Assembly: GCA_021513715.1 (NCBI GenBank)
Contig: CP084167.1
Coordinates: 1,380,571 to 1,444,570 of the forward strand
DNA from: Candidatus Heimdallarchaeum endolithica
GTDB lineage: Archaea > Asgardarchaeota > Heimdallarchaeia > Heimdallarchaeales > Heimdallarchaeaceae
DNA: 64,000 bases
Reading direction: 5' to 3'
Shown: positions 7,684 to 16,659 of the stretch, one piece after another
Numbering within the stretch: position 1 is the first letter of the stretch
Layout of the letters: each line of letters opens with the position of its first letter
Notes under the pieces: generated by a model
Databases searched by the model: none
Told to the model about the DNA's origin: nothing
What the model saw: the letters and a program-made list of their open reading frames with translations, nothing else
Program-made: the position numbers and the translations under genes

Positions 7684-8451
7684 ATGATAAATCCAAGTCA
7701 AATGAGAGCACCAAAGATGGTCTTTAGCATCTTTAAAGATTATGGACCAGAAATTGAATTTAACAACACAACTCTTTCAGAAGAGCAGGCTTTAGCACTA
7801 GTTATGAGTGGTTTTACACTTGTGGAAATGAATAAAGACTACAAAGGAAGGTTAGATGGATCAAAGATGCCCAGAATGTTAGGCCCCATTCCAGTTCCAG
7901 ATACAACAATGAAAGCGATAGCTATTCCTTTTGAAACAAAGATAACTTCTTCTGAGGATGAAAGAATTGCAGAAGCAGGATATAGAGACTGTGTTGTTTT
8001 CTTCATTTTTGAAGGTAGTAAATTAAGAGAAGTATTAGATAGTTACGGGATTGTTGAGCCCTATTTCTCAATGATCGCTCGAAGTTTAAATGAAGAAAAG
8101 TCTATCACACCAAGCAATTTGAAAAAGGTTTACGAACGTATGGTCGATATGTTTACAGGAAGGATTCCTCGTATTTTCAAGATAAATAACGACAATTCAG
8201 TGAAAGAGATCATTGGTAAGAGACTTGAACACGCAGATGCGTATTTAATATGCGATTTAGAAAGAAAAAACATGTATGTATTATTGTATAACAGTGATAT
8301 TGATATTTGGAGAAAAAGAGAAATAGAAAAAGTTTCTTCAGAAGTAAATTCAAAGATGTTTAGAAGCGCATTGAGAAGAAAATTTATCACAGATATTGGA
8401 GAGATATCACAAATCTTGAATTTACTTAATATCGAAATTGCTCCTGTATAA
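7684..8451 (+). CDS. Conserved-looking third protein of the GTPase operon, possibly longin-like
   Basis: I do not recognise the family of this 255-residue soluble protein. Its first half (KMVFSIFKDYGPEI, then strands ending in CVVFFIFEG around residue 105) has the beta-alpha alternation of a longin or profilin-like fold. The 'GP-I' turn after the first strand is common in longin proteins. The second half is helical. The ATG follows a GGAG site and lies 12 bp after the pseudo-GTPase stop, so the three genes are co-transcribed. A role as regulator (GEF, GAP or effector) of the two G proteins is an inference from linkage alone. Confidence 0.6.
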   Translation: MINPSQMRAPKMVFSIFKDYGPEIEFNNTTLSEEQALALVMSGFTLVEMNKDYKGRLDGSKMPRMLGPIPVPDTTMKAIAIPFETKITSSEDERIAEAGYRDCVVFFIFEGSKLREVLDSYGIVEPYFSMIARSLNEEKSITPSNLKKVYERMVDMFTGRIPRIFKINNDNSVKEIIGKRLEHADAYLICDLERKNMYVLLYNSDIDIWRKREIEKVSSEVNSKMFRSALRRKFITDIGEISQILNLLNIEIAPV

Positions 8452-8573
8452 TTTTGTTTTTCTTGATTTACTTCTCCTCTATTTTTATTTATTAAATAAT
8501 ATACTATTTATACTATACAATTTGATGTAAAAAGTTAAAAACTATATAATAAAGTGAAAATAATGTGAAATTG

Positions 8574-9113
8574 ATGAGTGAACAAAACAACGAATTGGAA
8601 ATACATGACGAACGTAGTAAACTAGAAAAAATAGCCAATAGAATCAGTTCAATCTCATATCTACAATCTGTTAGATCATTTTTGTCTAGAGAAAAAAAAA
8701 TAGCAGTTATAGTAGATGCCCCTAATTTCTTAAGAAAAGTGAAAAATAAGCAAGTAAAACTTGATGATATTGAAGATAAAATCAAAGATGAAGGAAAAAT
8801 TGTTATTAGAAAAGTGTTATTAAATGAATTTGCAAGTGAAAGTCTGTTACAAGCAGTTTTCAATAGTGGATATGAACCAATTGTAGCAGCTCATGATATT
8901 TACATCCAAATGGCTATTGAAGTAACAAAATTATTATCAGAAAAAATTGATTTAATATTTTTTGCTACTCGTCATGCACGAGCAGTACCTATTGTTCAAA
9001 AATTGAAAGAGAGAGGAGTAGAAGTTGCTTTAGTCACTTATGAAAGCGGTTTAAGCATTGCTCTAAAAAAAACAATCGACAAAATCTACTTTATTGAAAT
9101 CGACAAAAGTTAA
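8574..9113 (+). CDS. NYN/LabA-like (PIN-fold) protein with altered acidic site
   Basis: This is a 180-residue NYN domain protein of the archaeal LabA-like (COG1432/TIGR00288-type) group, a PIN-related fold usually acting on RNA. The first acidic residue is kept as Asp48 in VIVDAPNF. The second cluster, normally TRDADF, reads TRHARAV here, so two metal ligands appear replaced by His and Arg. Catalysis may be lost or changed. The ATG at 8574 is chosen over the GTG at 8565 because that GTGA works as the ribosome binding site. A TATA-like TTTATACTA lies near 8505-8513. The gene is separate from the GTPase operon by a poly-T stretch at about 8451-8490. Confidence 0.7.
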   Translation: MSEQNNELEIHDERSKLEKIANRISSISYLQSVRSFLSREKKIAVIVDAPNFLRKVKNKQVKLDDIEDKIKDEGKIVIRKVLLNEFASESLLQAVFNSGYEPIVAAHDIYIQMAIEVTKLLSEKIDLIFFATRHARAVPIVQKLKERGVEVALVTYESGLSIALKKTIDKIYFIEIDKS

Positions 9114-9128
9114 CTAATTGTTAAAAAC

Positions 9129-10358
9129 TTACAATTCTTCCTTTTGTCTTGTAAAAGAATTAAGTTTTACTCTCCTTTCTTTTTTACTAAATTCAGTTAT
9201 AAGATATAAATCCGCTATAGTGCTTAGAGCTGAATTCAATTTATAGTAAGCTTTTCTGTTTAATGTTCTTTTAACTATAATGTTTTTCTTTAATAATTGA
9301 GATAGATGATAGGATATCGTCGTTTTTTGGATATTTAAATTAGAAACTAGCTCTTCATAACTTATACCTATATCTAAACCAACTGATTTTAATGTAATTA
9401 GAGTTAATAAAAAAACACGAGAACTGTCTTCTTCATTTGTATAGCTACGAAATTCATCAAAAGAAGTGTAATCCAAAAGAGAGGAAATATCATTAACAAG
9501 TTCAATGTACGCTTTATCATAACCATTATAGAAACATTCCTTGCAAACTAGAGAAGTAAGATGTATAGCATTATGTAAATTAAGTAAAGAATTTTCTGCA
9601 ATTACTTCAACAATTTCTGAATTGAATGGTTGTTGAATATTACCATTAACAGATAGTCTTACTGACAAAATTTCATAAATTGCTTTCTTATCTAATGGAC
9701 TCAATTCTATTGCAGGCAAGGTAGAATTATAAAATTGATCTGTGTAGTTAATTGTCGTAATTAAACTTTTTAATCTAATCCAAGCAGGAAAGGAAAAAAC
9801 AAATAGAATTGAGGTTTTAGGAAAGCGATACTTAAACGATTCTAAAAAAGTTACAAAAATATCTATTAAATAATCAGCATGATCAATTATTACTAGAGGA
9901 ATCTCTTCATCATGAATATCATGTTTTGCAACTTCATTAATAATATTATTAAAAGAAAACGTAGGTTGAGAACTTAAATTTTTGATTGTAACATTTTTTT
10001 TGGCATCAATAATTAGGGAATTTTGCATTTCTGTTATTTCATTTTTTACAAGTTCATGTGCTTTTTCCACTAACGTTGACACTCCACTACCCCTGTATCC
10101 AAACAAAACAGCATCAAGAAAAAAGTTGTTTTGTCTACTTTTATCAATATCAGCGATTAAAGTAATTATTTTACGAAGATTTATATTAATTATTCCTTTT
10201 TCCAAAAGAATGTTTATCTCATCAAAACTCACTTTTTTCTCAAAGGGATTTTTTTGAAAACCAAATGCTCTGAAAGGGTCTTGAGAGGAAAATTCTATAG
10301 CCTTCGCTCTATTTATCGTCTCTTTTACAAATTTGCGAAGGTTTTCTGGAATGTCCAT
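9129..10358 (-). CDS. AAA/STAND-like ATPase-fold protein with C-terminal winged helix, Walker A lysine missing
   Basis: This is a 409-residue protein of the archaeal AAA-16/Orc1-like ATPase type. GFQKNPFEKK at residues 33-42 is the typical lead-in. The Walker A equivalent GYRGSGVST (87-95) has Val where the lysine should be. The Walker B equivalent is IIDHAD. Residues about 320-385 form an ArsR-like winged helix with an ISYEELVSNLNIQKTTISYHLSQL recognition region, which suggests DNA binding and regulation. The ATG at 10358 follows AGAGG and is preferred to one at 10391. An array of TTCGAA boxes lies just upstream of its TATA. It could be an ATP-sensing or inactive transcription regulator. Confidence 0.7.
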   Translation of the reverse strand: MDIPENLRKFVKETINRAKAIEFSSQDPFRAFGFQKNPFEKKVSFDEINILLEKGIININLRKIITLIADIDKSRQNNFFLDAVLFGYRGSGVSTLVEKAHELVKNEITEMQNSLIIDAKKNVTIKNLSSQPTFSFNNIINEVAKHDIHDEEIPLVIIDHADYLIDIFVTFLESFKYRFPKTSILFVFSFPAWIRLKSLITTINYTDQFYNSTLPAIELSPLDKKAIYEILSVRLSVNGNIQQPFNSEIVEVIAENSLLNLHNAIHLTSLVCKECFYNGYDKAYIELVNDISSLLDYTSFDEFRSYTNEEDSSRVFLLTLITLKSVGLDIGISYEELVSNLNIQKTTISYHLSQLLKKNIIVKRTLNRKAYYKLNSALSTIADLYLITEFSKKERRVKLNSFTRQKEEL

Positions 10359-10395
10359 ATTTTTTCCTCTATTGTAATATCTAGAAAACATCTAA

Positions 10396-10439
10396 CCTTT
10401 AAACTTTTTCGAAATGTTCGAATATTTCGAATTTTCGAC
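10396..10439 (-). promoter_or_regulatory. Promoter with four phased TTCGAA-type boxes
   Basis: TTCGAA occurs at 10408-10413, 10417-10422 and 10426-10431, with TTCGAC at 10434-10439, giving 9, 9 and 8 bp spacing. A minus-strand TATA-like GTTTAAAGG lies at about 10396-10404, so the boxes sit directly upstream of the ATPase-fold gene's basal promoter. CpG is rare around here, so the array stands out. It may bind that gene's own winged-helix product. Confidence 0.45.
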
Positions 10440-10528
10440 AAAAAAACAAGAAATTACGACAAAAAAGGAAACAACCCAAAAAACATTTTTTTAAGCAGAA
10501 AATATAGATTTTGTTCAAACAGAAAGTA

Positions 10529-11299
10529 GGTAGTGTCTAGTTTTTATACCACCTCCTAGGCAAAAAGGAACTAAGGGGAGGATGTCCCAAGCTCTGATGA
10601 GGACGAACGAAATTATAATGGAGCATAAAGAGAGTAAGGAAACCAGAAAGATGACTAGAGCCATAGACGGCACGGATAGGACAAGTGTAGTGCATTGGAG
10701 AATAGAATGAAACCAACGATAACTCTTAAGGGTGGCATTAAAACGTTCAATATAGGAGCCTAAACCACCTTTTGTAACGGAAATTTTGATACCTAGACGA
10801 AGTAAGACAGGATACCATACCCCTGCATCTGTAACGACAATACGGGGCTTAAAACCCTATACCAACATTTGAGCCAATAACGGAAAGTTAGTAAACATTC
10901 AAGATTACTCCGTCCCTTAGTAATACTAAAACCCAGTAAAGTCTTATTGTAAGGATCTAACGCGAACCACAGATACATTGAGCCTTGAGAGGTCCTAATC
11001 TCTGTTTCATTTACTACTATACTTTCTGGTATTCCCCTTCTCTCTGCTACAACTCTATGTAAACTTTCCCTAAAGAGTCTGAACTTCTTTACCCAATACC
11101 ATAATGTTTGGTGTGTTAAACCATTCTTCCAAGCTACTGTCCTCAAACCATTCTTTGAACCAATATATTCCTAAATAGCTTTTATTATTATCTTTTTGGG
11201 GATCCTGCTTCGAATAAATAATTTGTTTAGTTTATTGAATTTCATATTATACTCTTAGCAAGTCCCCTAATTTTTTTTGTCGGAAAACTAGACACCACC
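10529..11299 (-). mobile_element. IS6-like insertion sequence, 771 bp, decayed
   Basis: The ends form imperfect inverted repeats: GGTAGTGTCTAGTTTT at 10529-10544, against the reverse complement GGTGGTGTCTAGTTTT at 11284-11299, one mismatch in 16. The element is flanked by a 10-bp direct repeat ACAGAAAGTA (10519-10528 and 11300-11309), of which about 8 bp would be expected for an IS6 target duplication. The size and DDE transposase architecture fit an IS6-type archaeal element. Confidence 0.8.
10537..11245 (-). pseudogene. IS6-like DDE transposase, disrupted
   Basis: Read across frames this gives an about 236-residue IS6-type transposase. It begins MKFNKLNKL at 11245, is interrupted by a TAG at 11171-11173, and continues in frame through TLWYWVKKF to about 10855. 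It then needs a frame change to read VVTDAG (second catalytic Asp) and YIERFN (catalytic Glu). Another frame change near 10690 reaches the usual ending with RPHQSLGHPP. The first catalytic position reads VVNETEIR, so the Asp is Asn. One stop, two frameshifts and a lost catalytic residue make it inactive. Confidence 0.8.
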
Positions 11300-11443
11300 A
11301 CAGAAAGTATATAGAAAAATTCAAATTATTATTATATGATCAAATAATCTGAGAAAATTTATAAGTGCATCAATGAAGTAAAAACCAGAGAATGAAAAGA
11401 TTTATAAGTGGGTGATTAGGCGCTGAGCTTTCGTGACCGAGAA

Positions 11444-11986
11444 ATGGATGAATGGCAGGTAAGAGCAAGAATAGATCAAGCCCTAAATAATTCTACAAAA
11501 GTATATGCCATGGAAAATGGAAGGTTAGTGCGATTACATGATGTTATAAAAGTAAGAGAGCTCAACGCATTTCTTGGCTTAATTATTGCTTATTCTGCTG
11601 GAAGTTTTATGACAATTGATCGTTTTTATTTAGATAGTTTTCACCCAATAAGGCAAAAAAGAATAATCAACAGGTTAAATAGTCATAGCGGTCAAATAAA
11701 TACTGCTCTGTTGTTAGAGTTACTTAGGTTACGAGATAGGACAAAGCTTAGTAAGTATGATATTATCAGAAAAGTCCAAAACAAATATTTTATTAGTCAA
11801 CCAATAGGTACAAAAGACATTACAGAATCTCTCAACAGAATGCTAAGGAAGACTATGGTTGACTATTTCTGGTTTGAAGGAAAATATTTTAGAAGATCAA
11901 ATTTTGATTTACGTTTAATTGAACTTCCAAATAATGCTAATTATGATTTTATCAAAATAAATATTGACAATATTATTCAATTCTAA
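11444..11986 (+). CDS. Hypothetical protein, 180 residues
   Basis: No family is recognised. The protein is soluble and mostly helical by composition, with many Arg and Lys residues, and shows no Cys or His clusters, signal peptide or membrane segments. Codon use and AT content match the neighbours. Two near-identical upstream boxes, ATTTATAAGTG at 11357-11367 and 11400-11410, look like tandem TATA elements. The second would give a transcript with a short leader before the ATG. No clear operon partner exists. The IS6-like element ends about 145 bp upstream, so the gene may once have had another neighbour. Confidence 0.55.
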   Translation: MDEWQVRARIDQALNNSTKVYAMENGRLVRLHDVIKVRELNAFLGLIIAYSAGSFMTIDRFYLDSFHPIRQKRIINRLNSHSGQINTALLLELLRLRDRTKLSKYDIIRKVQNKYFISQPIGTKDITESLNRMLRKTMVDYFWFEGKYFRRSNFDLRLIELPNNANYDFIKINIDNIIQF

Positions 11987-12032
11987 GCTAGTTTTCTTTT
12001 AACTCTAAAGAATAAAAAAAGAGAAGAAATTT

Positions 12033-12500
12033 CTATTTTTCATTATTATTTTCTTGTTTTATAGAAGGTGCAATTATGTTTACAGATTGCCAAATATCTT
12101 CTTTGTCCAAAAGCAAAACAGGAAGACCTCTTATCAGATCTGGTTCTTTTTCTAGTTCATTCTGCAAAAAAGGTGGATAAAAACCTACAAATTTAAAATC
12201 ATGTTCCTCCAATTCACCTAACAATATTCCTAATAACATGTTATTTGTATCCAATCCCAATATTAGAAAGAAACTATGTTTTGAGAAATCTTCTCCTTCA
12301 GGACTAGATAACTTCACTAATCCACCTGATAGATGGTAGTTATCCTTATTTTTTGATTTTTCTATTATACTTTGAAAATACTCTGTTTTCAATATTATAT
12401 TTGTGTTTGTAGCATCATAATAATCTACAAATTCGAGATCAATAATTGCTTCCTTCCCTTCTTTATCTTTACTTGCTACAGAAGCTTTCCATACTTTCAT
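12033..12500 (-). CDS. Hypothetical protein, 155 residues, with operator-like palindrome at its start
   Basis: I do not recognise this protein. It is acidic, soluble and alternates predicted strands and helices. The pattern is an N-terminal KVWKASVASKD strand, a central SFFLILGLDTNNMLLGILLGE hydrophobic core, and a low-complexity acidic and Asn-rich tail. No catalytic motif is visible. The gene lies divergently from the ABC exporter operon. A palindrome TTTGAGAA-GT-TTCTCAAA at 12500-12517 overlaps the start codon and the likely leaderless transcription start, which suggests tight repression. Confidence 0.5.
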   Translation of the reverse strand: MKVWKASVASKDKEGKEAIIDLEFVDYYDATNTNIILKTEYFQSIIEKSKNKDNYHLSGGLVKLSSPEGEDFSKHSFFLILGLDTNNMLLGILLGELEEHDFKFVGFYPPFLQNELEKEPDLIRGLPVLLLDKEDIWQSVNIIAPSIKQENNNEK

Positions 12501-12517
12501 TTGAGAAGTTTCTCAAA
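12500..12517. promoter_or_regulatory. Palindrome at the start of the 155-residue gene
   Basis: TTTGAGAA, two bases, then TTCTCAAA. It abuts the minus-strand ATG (12498-12500) and lies about 5 bp downstream of an AT-rich TATA-like segment (12520-12532). That is where a repressor would block a leaderless start. Confidence 0.4.
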
Positions 12518-12689
12518 CACCAATAAATACTTTTAGAAAGAAACGATTTCGAAGAGTTATAAAAAATTATTACTTTTTTTCTTTAAATATTTTAAGTACA
12601 AAAAACAACTCTTGAACCAAAGATAAGTCCAGCAGTCTGATTTTTACAGATAATAATCCTTATGAATGCTTAACTATTCGCACTAGTTG

Positions 12690-15600
12690 ATGATAAATCC
12701 AATAGATGAAACAAAAGCAAGAAAAGTTTTTCTCAAATCTCTATTTATTATTACGAGATCATTTTACTATAGATTTTTCCAATATTCAAAAGTTAAACAA
12801 AAGATTGAGAAAAATAAAAATATAAAATATCTTTTTGGAGTACTTCTTTCAATAGTTTTTATTTGGCTAATTCCTTTCTTGCTTCTATTGGATTTTCTGT
12901 TAATTCTGTTCCTTCCCAGCCTTCACATTTTTAAGCCAATGTTCAAAGCTGGTTGGAAGTTTAATCTTATTACTACAGTAGGTGTCATTTTAGCTGTTTC
13001 AATTATCTCACAGTACGTATTCTTTATTTACTCATATCAATATCAAGCTTTTGAATTATATCTAGAAGATGAACCACGAACATTCATTCAAGCACAAATA
13101 GACTCAGTTCATATTGAACCATCCTATACTCAGACATATCTTATTGACAGAATAGCTGATGTAACTATTCAAGAAATGAATCTTACAAATAACATTCTTC
13201 AAAGAGATCTTTTTTTCAAAAGAGGAACATTTACTTCTACTTATGATCCAATTGCAAAACAAACCTATTTACCAAACTTACCATTAGTTGGATTAACAGA
13301 TAGACTAAGTTTATTTTTATCAAATCACCTAACTCAAGGAAGATTTCCTGAGAATTTTGGAGAAGTCTTAGTCTTTCTTTCAAGCAATTTTTATAATCAT
13401 TCAACAATTAGGGTTAATAGTACAATAAATCTATACATCCCGATATCACTACTAAAACAAGCTTCACTTTCCGAACCTCAAGCTCAAACAGAAGTTACAG
13501 TTACAGGAATAGTTATTTCTGATAACTTAACTGATTTTTCCGTAATTGGGAGTGATAAAGGTATTCCTTTTGATATTTTTCTTAATTTATATGAAGGAAA
13601 TGCAGTTCTTTCTCCATGGACAATTGCAGCAAGAATTTTATCTTCAATTCAACTTACTTATGGATTTGCTTCGATTTACGAGAATTTGTTTTATGATATT
13701 GGAACTATTGATACTTTCAATCTAGATGGAGAAATTTCAAAACTTAAAGAGCTTGCTATTAATCTTAAAGATTCATATTTACAAATGGGGGGATACTCTG
13801 GAGTCGATATTAATTCTTATCTTCTTACAGCAATTGAAGAGTTTAAAGATGAATATAATTTATATCAAATCTTTATGTTTGCTTTTCTTGCGCCGATTAT
13901 TATTTTAACCCTAATACTCACTGTTTATGCAGCTAATCTAGTTCGTAAAAAAAGAGAGAGACAACTTACAATTCTCTCGGAAAGAGGAACTACTAAGATT
14001 GAAATTGGTAGTTATTTAGCATTAGAATCACTGATTTTTGGCATTATTGCGTTATTTTTGGGAATAGCTCTTGGGATACCGGTTTCTGCTCTTCTTACAA
14101 AAAGCTCAGGATTTCTTTCTTTTGGAAATCAAACATCCAGATTGCAAATAAAAATTCCTTCACTATCCCAAGCGTTATTTGGCAGTTTACTAGTCATTTT
14201 AATTATTCAAACATTCAACGTAATTACTCTATTAAAAACTAGAAGTATTGAAGATTATGGTAAAGTAGAAAAAACATTGCCAAGCTTTTACCGCTATTAT
14301 GTTGACATCATATTTATCAGTACAGGTGGGATTTTGTGGGTAATTTATCAGCTTCCAATTTTAAGTGGTTTTAGGGATAAAACAACGAAAAGCATTGGAA
14401 TTCCTGCAATGATTATCTTACTATTTGGAATCGTTTTACTTATTCAGAGATTACTTCCTATATTTTCCAAATCAGTCTTAAAACTCACTCAGATCCCTAG
14501 TGACAAATTAAAGAAGAAACTCAGGCTAGACATTTTTTCTTTAGGAATAAAAGAAATAACACGATATCAATCAAGTTTTGTTAGATCTTCTGTTATTCTT
14601 AGCCTTTCATTTGCAATTGTAGTTAGTGCAATAGTTGTTCCTGCTTCTTATCAAAAATTTAACATTGATGGAGCTTATTATGATTTAGGCGCCGATATTG
14701 TTATTGAAAACTTTCCAATAGAAAATAAGTTTTTGATTGAAGAAATAGAGAATATTACTGAAATTCAGTCAACTTGTATTGTAAAATATGCGGCCCTTTC
14801 TGATATTTCGGGTGATTATGCTATCACACATGCTATACTAGGAATAGATTTAAATAAATTCGCAGAAACAGCTTTTTTCAGAGAAGATTTCGTAGATCAC
14901 TCACTTAAACAGCTACTATCACTTTTGAAAGAAGACACACGAGTAATTGCACAAGAAGACGAGATAAAAACCATAAACAGAGGAGTTGGAGATTCTTTAA
15001 TAATGGGTTACCGTGCATACAATGAATCAAGAAGAGGGAGTGATGGTTCCCCATTTTACAGATCTAACATTTCAGTTGAAATTGTTGGATTGTTTAAATA
15101 CTGGCCAATATTAGTTAAAGATATTTCGACTACTAATACTTTGTCAATATTAAACCATTTTGTTGCTAACATTTCAATTTTCAATAAAATAGAGTTATCA
15201 CCCCTTGAAATTAAAGATTATTTATTAATCAAAGTGAATCAAAAAGAAGACATTGAAGAAATTACCAACAAAATAAAAACAATTGCTGGTTCAAACGTTG
15301 AAAATGTGAATTCCAAGATTTTTGTTAGAGAAGGTAGTGCAAGATCATCTATTTTGTATTCTGCTATAAACTCTACTCTAATAATGTCTTTCACAATTAA
15401 TTCATTAATTATTGCACTATATGCTTCTGTTCAACTAATTGAAAGATCTAGAGAGATAGCTACTATGAAAGCAATCGGTGTTTCCAAGTCTCAATTACTA
15501 TTATTGTTTCTATCTGAGTATGCGACACTACTCATTTTCTCCACAATAATGGGATTGTTAAGCGGACTATTTTCTTCGTGGATGTTGATGAATATAATCA

Positions 15601-15761
15601 CAATAAATCGTTCTATTCCTCCTTTTATTATGAAGTTTCCTATGTTTTATATTGTCTTAGTTGGTTTAATTTTACTTTTGACTGCATTTATAGGTGCTTT
15701 GATACCATCTTTAACTGCAACTAACAAAAATATTGGAACAGATTTAAGACAATCTAGTTAA
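12690..15761 (+). CDS. MacB/FtsX-type ABC transporter permease
   Basis: This 1023-residue membrane protein has the layout of large archaeal FtsX/MacB permeases. A hydrophobic N-terminal segment (about 45-110) precedes an extracellular domain of roughly 250 residues. A first FtsX core of several membrane spans lies around 400-620, followed by a second extracellular domain. The last FtsX core has RSREIATMKAIGVSKSQLLLLFL near 925 and three spans. The RE(I/L)xTMKAIG coupling motif is typical of the MacB superfamily. Such permeases use mechanotransmission to export lipoproteins, peptides or lipids rather than classic import. The ATG at 12690 is used in preference to the adjacent TTG. The ATPase gene follows within 15 bp. 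Confidence 0.85.
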   Translation: MINPIDETKARKVFLKSLFIITRSFYYRFFQYSKVKQKIEKNKNIKYLFGVLLSIVFIWLIPFLLLLDFLLILFLPSLHIFKPMFKAGWKFNLITTVGVILAVSIISQYVFFIYSYQYQAFELYLEDEPRTFIQAQIDSVHIEPSYTQTYLIDRIADVTIQEMNLTNNILQRDLFFKRGTFTSTYDPIAKQTYLPNLPLVGLTDRLSLFLSNHLTQGRFPENFGEVLVFLSSNFYNHSTIRVNSTINLYIPISLLKQASLSEPQAQTEVTVTGIVISDNLTDFSVIGSDKGIPFDIFLNLYEGNAVLSPWTIAARILSSIQLTYGFASIYENLFYDIGTIDTFNLDGEISKLKELAINLKDSYLQMGGYSGVDINSYLLTAIEEFKDEYNLYQIFMFAFLAPIIILTLILTVYAANLVRKKRERQLTILSERGTTKIEIGSYLALESLIFGIIALFLGIALGIPVSALLTKSSGFLSFGNQTSRLQIKIPSLSQALFGSLLVILIIQTFNVITLLKTRSIEDYGKVEKTLPSFYRYYVDIIFISTGGILWVIYQLPILSGFRDKTTKSIGIPAMIILLFGIVLLIQRLLPIFSKSVLKLTQIPSDKLKKKLRLDIFSLGIKEITRYQSSFVRSSVILSLSFAIVVSAIVVPASYQKFNIDGAYYDLGADIVIENFPIENKFLIEEIENITEIQSTCIVKYAALSDISGDYAITHAILGIDLNKFAETAFFREDFVDHSLKQLLSLLKEDTRVIAQEDEIKTINRGVGDSLIMGYRAYNESRRGSDGSPFYRSNISVEIVGLFKYWPILVKDISTTNTLSILNHFVANISIFNKIELSPLEIKDYLLIKVNQKEDIEEITNKIKTIAGSNVENVNSKIFVREGSARSSILYSAINSTLIMSFTINSLIIALYASVQLIERSREIATMKAIGVSKSQLLLLFLSEYATLLIFSTIMGLLSGLFSSWMLMNIITINRSIPPFIMKFPMFYIVLVGLILLLTAFIGALIPSLTATNKNIGTDLRQSS

Positions 15762-15774
15762 AGGGGTGAAAAAA

Positions 15775-16623
15775 TTGTCATTCATTGAAATTCAAGATTT
15801 AATCAAAATTTATGAAAGCAAAGAAACATTCATTCGAGTTCCAGCTCTTAGGGGAATAGAACTAGAAGTAAAAAAAGGGGAGTTTATTTCAATAATTGGT
15901 CCTTCAGGAAGTGGAAAAACAACATTACTTTTAATTTTAGCAGGTATGACAGAACCTTCTGCGGGTTATGTTAGAGTAGATGATATACAAATTGACAAAC
16001 TAGACGATACTCAAAGAGCATATTATAGAAGAAATCACGTAGGTACTTTATGGCAACTACCAAGTAGGAATTTAATTTGGGAATTACCTATTATTGAAAA
16101 TGTTGAACTTCCCATGCGATTACTTGGAGTACCAAGAGAACAAAGAAAAAAACTTGCGAAAGAACTACTTAAAGAAGTAGGTCTAGAAACCAGAATGGAA
16201 CATAAACCTTCCCAACTAAGTGGAGGAGAAGTTCAACGAGCAGGTTTAGCTACTGCCCTTGCTCATCAACCAAAACTTCTTCTTGCAGATGAACCAACTG
16301 GGGAACTAGATTCACATACAGCAGAAGAGCTTCTCATTTATTTCAGAGATCTTAATAAGAGTTATGGAATTACTGCTATAATGGTCACACATGATTACTT
16401 TGTAGCTTCTAAAACAAATAAGATCATTCAAATTGTTGACGGGAGAATTTCAGGATATAATCCTGCTAGAGAACTTGAATCACTAATCGATATGAACAAA
16501 GTATATATCGATAGATATGGTACTATTCAACTACCAAAGCATATTGTTGAACAAATAGAAACACAAAAAGAGATCAAAGTATCGATGGAAAATGGTAAAA
16601 TAATTTTAGAACAAAATAATTAA
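15775..16623 (+). CDS. ABC transporter ATPase, LolD/MacB type
   Basis: This is a 282-residue ATPase partner of the preceding permease. Walker A is GPSGSGKTT at 42-50. The signature is LSGGE at 148-152, and Walker B is LLLADEPTGELD, where the 'DEPTGELD' form is characteristic of the LolD/MacB/FtsE class. A switch His lies in VTHD. A 50-residue C-terminal tail follows the domain. The TTG at 15775 is taken as start because GGGGTG lies 6 nt before it; a GTG at 15766 would overlap that site. ATP binding would drive conformational change in the FtsX-type permease at the membrane. Confidence 0.85.
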   Translation: MSFIEIQDLIKIYESKETFIRVPALRGIELEVKKGEFISIIGPSGSGKTTLLLILAGMTEPSAGYVRVDDIQIDKLDDTQRAYYRRNHVGTLWQLPSRNLIWELPIIENVELPMRLLGVPREQRKKLAKELLKEVGLETRMEHKPSQLSGGEVQRAGLATALAHQPKLLLADEPTGELDSHTAEELLIYFRDLNKSYGITAIMVTHDYFVASKTNKIIQIVDGRISGYNPARELESLIDMNKVYIDRYGTIQLPKHIVEQIETQKEIKVSMENGKIILEQNN

Positions 16624-16659
16624 ATTAACATTAAAAAAAGAAGACACGAGCTGATAAAT

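Noticed and set aside
9982..10529. Two short plus-strand frames across the ATPase gene start and upstream region
   Set aside because: They are antisense to a clear coding region and have no family resemblance or conserved features.
11400..11443. Possible box C/D RNA in the 11444 leader (GTGATTA, CTGA, GTGACC)
   Set aside because: Spacing between boxes is too short for guide sequences, and no K-turn pairing is seen.
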